Origin: CAYQZD01 sp964421875
Lineage (GTDB): Bacteria; Electryoneota; Tariuqbacteria; Tariuqbacterales; Tariuqbacteraceae
Assembly: GCA_964421875.1 (NCBI GenBank)
Contig: CAYQZD010000149.1
Span: 1-8,084, forward strand
Direction: 5' to 3'
Length of the DNA stretch: 8,084 nucleotides
Part shown: in pieces, positions 6,234-8,084 of the stretch
Layout: each line of letters opens with the position of its first letter
How positions within the stretch are numbered: position 1 is the first letter of the stretch
Translations under genes and position numbers: made by a program
Notes under the pieces: model-generated
What the model saw: the letters and a program-made list of their open reading frames with translations, nothing else
The model's database searches: none
Told to the model about the DNA's origin: nothing

Positions 6234-6275
6234 AGGAGCTTCAATCAATATGTAACGATGAAGAGTAATGGTTAA
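6234..6275 (+). promoter_or_regulatory. Leader with minimal upstream frames before acr3
   Basis: A good Shine-Dalgarno sequence, AGGAG (6234-6238), lies 11 bases before an ATG at 6250 that is followed at once by TAA. A second short frame, ATG at 6258 to TAA at 6275 (five codons), overlaps the acr3 start at 6268. The acr3 ATG itself has only GAAGAG right in front of it. Ribosomes recruited at AGGAG could re-initiate at acr3, but chance is a sufficient explanation. Confidence 0.2.
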
Positions 6276-7305
6276 ACAGTTATCATTTCTCGACCGTTTC
6301 CTGACTCTGTGGATTTTCCTGGCGATGGCTTTGGGTGTGGGGTTGGGAGCGGGGGCGCCCGGGTTTACTCAGGCGATAACCAGGCTGTCGGTTGGCGCAA
6401 CCTCGATTCCAATCGCTGCGGGGCTGATTCTGATGATGTATCCTCCGCTGGCTAAGGTGCGCTACGAGGAGCTGGGGAATGTGTTCCGCAATTTCAAGGT
6501 TTTGGGGCTGTCACTGGCGCTGAACTGGGCGGCGGGACCGGTTCTGATGTTCGCCCTGGCGATAGTGTTTCTTCCCGGCTACCCGCATTATATGACCGGG
6601 GTGATTTTAATCGGTCTGGCTCGATGCATCGCGATGGTCATAGTTTGGAACGATTTGGCGGGGGGCGACCCGGAATATGCTGCCGGTCTAGTGGCTTTCA
6701 ACTCCATCTTTCAGGTGCTGTTCTTCTCTGTTTACGCCTTCGTTTTCATCACCATCCTTCCCACCTGGTTCGGGTTCGAGGGCTACATCGTCGATATCAC
6801 TATCGGACAAATCGCCCGGAGTGTTTTTATTTACCTGGGAATCCCCTTCATCGCGGGATTCCTCACCCGCTTTATCCTGGTAAGGGTAAAGGATAAGGAA
6901 TGGTATCACCGGCGCTTCATCCCTAAAATCAGCCCGGTGACCCTCATCGCCCTGCTATTCACCATCGTAGTGATGTTCAGTCTGAAGGGGGATAAGATTT
7001 TAGAACTGCCTTTGGACGTGGTGAGGGTGGCTATTCCGCTGCTAATTTACTTCGTGACGATGTTCATAGCCGCTTTCGCGATAAGCCGTAGAGCAGGGGC
7101 GGACTATCCGGTTTCCGCTTCGCTTTCTTTCACAGCCGCCTCCAACAATTTCGAGTTGGCGATTGCAGTGGCGGTGGCGGTGTTCGGGATTCACTCCGGG
7201 GAGGCGTTTGCGGCGGTGATAGGGCCTTTGGTGGAGGTGCCGGTACTAATCGGTCTGGTGAATGTTGCGTTATGGTTTCGGAAGAGATACTTCGGCAGCG
7301 GTTGA
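6268..7305 (+). CDS. acr3: Acr3-family arsenite efflux transporter
   Basis: This exports arsenite, As(III), and in some homologues antimonite, across the inner membrane using the proton gradient. At 345 residues with about ten membrane helices it has the normal family length. The signature ARCIAMVIVWNDLAGGDPEY (118-137) carries the key cysteine C120, the only cysteine in the protein. AFNSIFQVLFFSVYAF (143-158) follows, and FTAASNNFELAIAVAV (288-303) holds E296. The Cys and Glu are spaced exactly as in characterised Acr3 proteins, where both are required for transport, so the pump should be active. An in-frame stop lies 15 bases upstream, so translation starts at this ATG or later. The gene follows the permease by 54 bases with no promoter evident between them, so co-transcription is likely. 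No arsR or arsC is visible. Confidence 0.96.
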   Translation: MVKQLSFLDRFLTLWIFLAMALGVGLGAGAPGFTQAITRLSVGATSIPIAAGLILMMYPPLAKVRYEELGNVFRNFKVLGLSLALNWAAGPVLMFALAIVFLPGYPHYMTGVILIGLARCIAMVIVWNDLAGGDPEYAAGLVAFNSIFQVLFFSVYAFVFITILPTWFGFEGYIVDITIGQIARSVFIYLGIPFIAGFLTRFILVRVKDKEWYHRRFIPKISPVTLIALLFTIVVMFSLKGDKILELPLDVVRVAIPLLIYFVTMFIAAFAISRRAGADYPVSASLSFTAASNNFELAIAVAVAVFGIHSGEAFAAVIGPLVEVPVLIGLVNVALWFRKRYFGSG

Positions 7306-7342
7306 AGCGGGATTCGGAAGAGTCTATAATAAAACAACTTCT

Positions 7343-7702
7343 TTACTTAACCAACAATATCTTCTGCGTTAGCGTCAAGTCTCCGGCGGTCAGCCGCGCG
7401 AAATACATTCCTGAAACCACCATAGAGGCGTTCCAGACTACTTGATGTGCCCCCGCTAGGTAATATCCCTCCGCCAACACCGCAATTTCCCTTCCCGTAA
7501 TATCATACATCGCCAGTTTGATTTGACCTTCGACTTTTAATTTGAATCTAATATCTATCGTTTGGTTAAAAGGATTAGGATTAGTTTCGAGGGTATAGAG
7601 TTTAGGATTTAGGGTTTCTTCGTGCCGCAGGATCCCCGCTTTCTGCGACATTGCAGACGAATAGTCAAAAAAGCCTATTAAAAGCCAGTCGTCCAACGTC
7701 AT
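7343..7702 (-). pseudogene. Orphan C-terminal T9SS sorting domain, remnant of a secreted protein
   Basis: The last 85 or so codons encode a classic T9SS type A sorting domain. It begins LYTLETNPNPFNQTIDIRF, continues KLAMYDITGREIAVLAEGYY and AGAHQVVWNAS, and ends SGMYFARLTAGDLTLTQKIL plus LVK. Such domains sit at the end of large proteins exported by the type IX system of FCB bacteria. Here nothing precedes the domain. The open frame can be extended to an ATG at 7825, but that part consists of palindromic repeats (7786-7812, 7728-7748, 7699-7720) translated into NPPCPPLEKGG and similar. There is no signal peptide. I read it as the surviving 3' end of a larger gene whose upstream part was lost where repeats now lie. 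It converges on acr3, 37 bases apart. Confidence 0.75.
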
Positions 7703-7720
7703 TCCGGCGCAGCCGGAATC
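7699..7720. repeat. Short palindromic repeat, GTCATTC family
   Basis: GTCATTCCGG at 7699-7708 followed by GCA and GCCGGAATC makes an 8-bp perfect stem (7701-7708 with 7712-7719) around a three-base loop. It has the same outer frame as the elements at 3103-3190 and 4889-4928, with a minimal core. It lies at the point where the T9SS remnant loses similarity to its family. Confidence 0.65.
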
Positions 7721-7727
7721 CTTCTTT

Positions 7728-7748
7728 CCCCCCTTTTCTAAAGGGGGG
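7728..7748. repeat. C-run/G-run hairpin repeat
   Basis: CCCCCCTTT (7728-7736) and AAAGGGGGG (7740-7748) form a perfect 9-bp stem around TCT, followed by CA and a further run of six Gs. The type of repeat that reads PPCPPLEKGG when translated is common in several bacterial groups. It is inside the spurious 5' extension of the T9SS remnant. Confidence 0.65.
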
Positions 7749-7785
7749 CAGGGGGGATTATCATCTTTTTTGCGATGCCATTTTT

Positions 7786-7812
7786 GTAGGAGCGGTTCGC
7801 GAACCGCCCCTA
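7786..7812. repeat. GTAGG-framed palindrome with GGTTCGCGAACC core
   Basis: GCGGTTCGCGAACCGC (7792-7807) is a perfect 16-base palindrome. With the flanks TAGGA and CCCTA, the symmetry extends to about 24 bases with one mismatch. It shares its GTAGG...CCCTA frame with the two palindromes at 7868-7894 and 7912-7940, which have a different core. Confidence 0.65.
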
Positions 7813-7867
7813 TTATATAGAACAATTTCCAAAGGGCGTGTTGCCGAAATACACCAAGCGCGGAATC

Positions 7868-7894
7868 GTAGGGGCTTGATTTATCAAGCCCGTT
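7868..7894. repeat. GTAGGGG-framed palindrome with TTGATTTATCAA core
   Basis: GGGCTTGAT (7872-7880) and ATCAAGCCC (7883-7891) form a perfect 9-bp stem around TT. It begins GTAGGGG. Its central dodecamer recurs, on the other strand, in the palindrome at 7912-7940. Confidence 0.65.
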
Positions 7895-7911
7895 CTTAAG
7901 TTATTTTATTA

Positions 7912-7940
7912 CAAGGGATTTGATAAATCAAATCCCTACA
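7912..7940. repeat. Inverted partner palindrome, GGGATTTGAT stem
   Basis: AGGGATTTGAT (7914-7924) and ATCAAATCCCT (7927-7937) form a perfect 11-bp stem around AA. On the reverse strand it starts GTAGGG and has the same TTGATTTATCAA centre as 7868-7894. The stems differ by paired changes, so base pairing is kept. Confidence 0.65.
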
Positions 7941-8084
7941 TTACATATGTGCTGTCGACTCTCCGCAGTCGACAGCATATTAAATAATAATAAATACTTG
8001 GTGTCGAGTGCGGAGACTCGACACCACGGTAATTTGATTTGGGCAACACACTCCAAAAAGGATGTCATATGATTTGTCACTCCT

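Larger units (their letters stand above)
7831..8053. mobile_element. Hairpin array, copy 2 of the MITE-like element (inverted, enlarged)
   Basis: The left end (7831-7850) matches the terminal repeat of copy 1 (4737-4756) at 19 of 20 bases. The right end contains the inverted 31-bp perfect match 8019-8049. Between them, in order, are two GTAGG-framed palindromes (7868-7894 and 7912-7940), hairpin B (TGCTGTCGACT at 7950-7960, loop CTCCGC, perfect 11-bp stem to 7977) and hairpin A (GGTGTCGAGT at 8000-8009, loop GCGGAG, perfect 10-bp stem to 8025). Hairpins A and B are the same pair as in copy 1, in reverse order and strand. The outer boundary near 8053 is approximate because the terminal repeat is diverged there. 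No protein is encoded. Confidence 0.55.

Noticed and set aside
7703..7825. N-terminal extension of the T9SS frame to the ATG at 7825 as genuine protein
   Set aside because: The extension is a translation of three palindromic repeats and has no signal peptide, which T9SS cargo needs.
4736..8053. Composite transposon carrying the arsenic genes
   Set aside because: No transposase or integrase is encoded in the window, the two ends differ in structure, and no target-site duplication could be identified. I keep only the observation that related repeats bracket the module.

Overview
The window looks like chromosomal DNA of a Gram-negative bacterium of the FCB (Fibrobacteres-Chlorobi-Bacteroidetes) superphylum, possibly one of its uncultured candidate phyla. 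The evidence is a C-terminal type IX secretion (T9SS type A) sorting domain at 7343-7600, a TolC-type outer-membrane protein with a periplasmic adaptor, and intergenic DNA crowded with short palindromic repeats of the kind common in such genomes. The phylum itself cannot be fixed from this sequence.

Left half, minus strand (read from 4368 down to 308): a 63-residue two-helix membrane protein, a Yip1-family membrane protein, a TolC-family outer-membrane efflux protein and an HlyD/MacA-type periplasmic adaptor. A good sigma70-like promoter (4483-4511) precedes the small gene. TolC and the adaptor form the outer-membrane and periplasmic parts of a tripartite export pump. The inner-membrane ABC or RND component is not in the window; the 307 bases downstream of the adaptor are non-coding. 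The adaptor carries a highly charged Lys/Glu insertion of about 50 residues.

Middle: a 744-base divergent intergenic region (4369-5112) with no gene. It holds two promoters facing opposite ways, two 8-bp-period tandem repeats, a terminator-like hairpin and several palindromic repeat elements. One of these is a 138-bp MITE-like element with 21-bp terminal inverted repeats.

Right half, plus strand: a COG0701/ArsP-type permease with a CSC motif, followed 54 bases later by an Acr3 arsenite efflux pump with its single essential-type cysteine. Together they form a compact metalloid export module. No ArsR, ArsC or thioredoxin gene is present. Converging on it from the right is the orphan C-terminal remnant of a T9SS-exported protein whose upstream part has been replaced by repeat DNA.

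The most unusual content is non-coding. A 31-bp perfect inverted repeat (4744-4774 and 8019-8049) lies inside two related hairpin arrays that bracket the arsenic module and the T9SS remnant. The hairpins follow a 'constant frame or loop, variable stem' rule, with compensatory base-pair changes between copies visible inside this one window.
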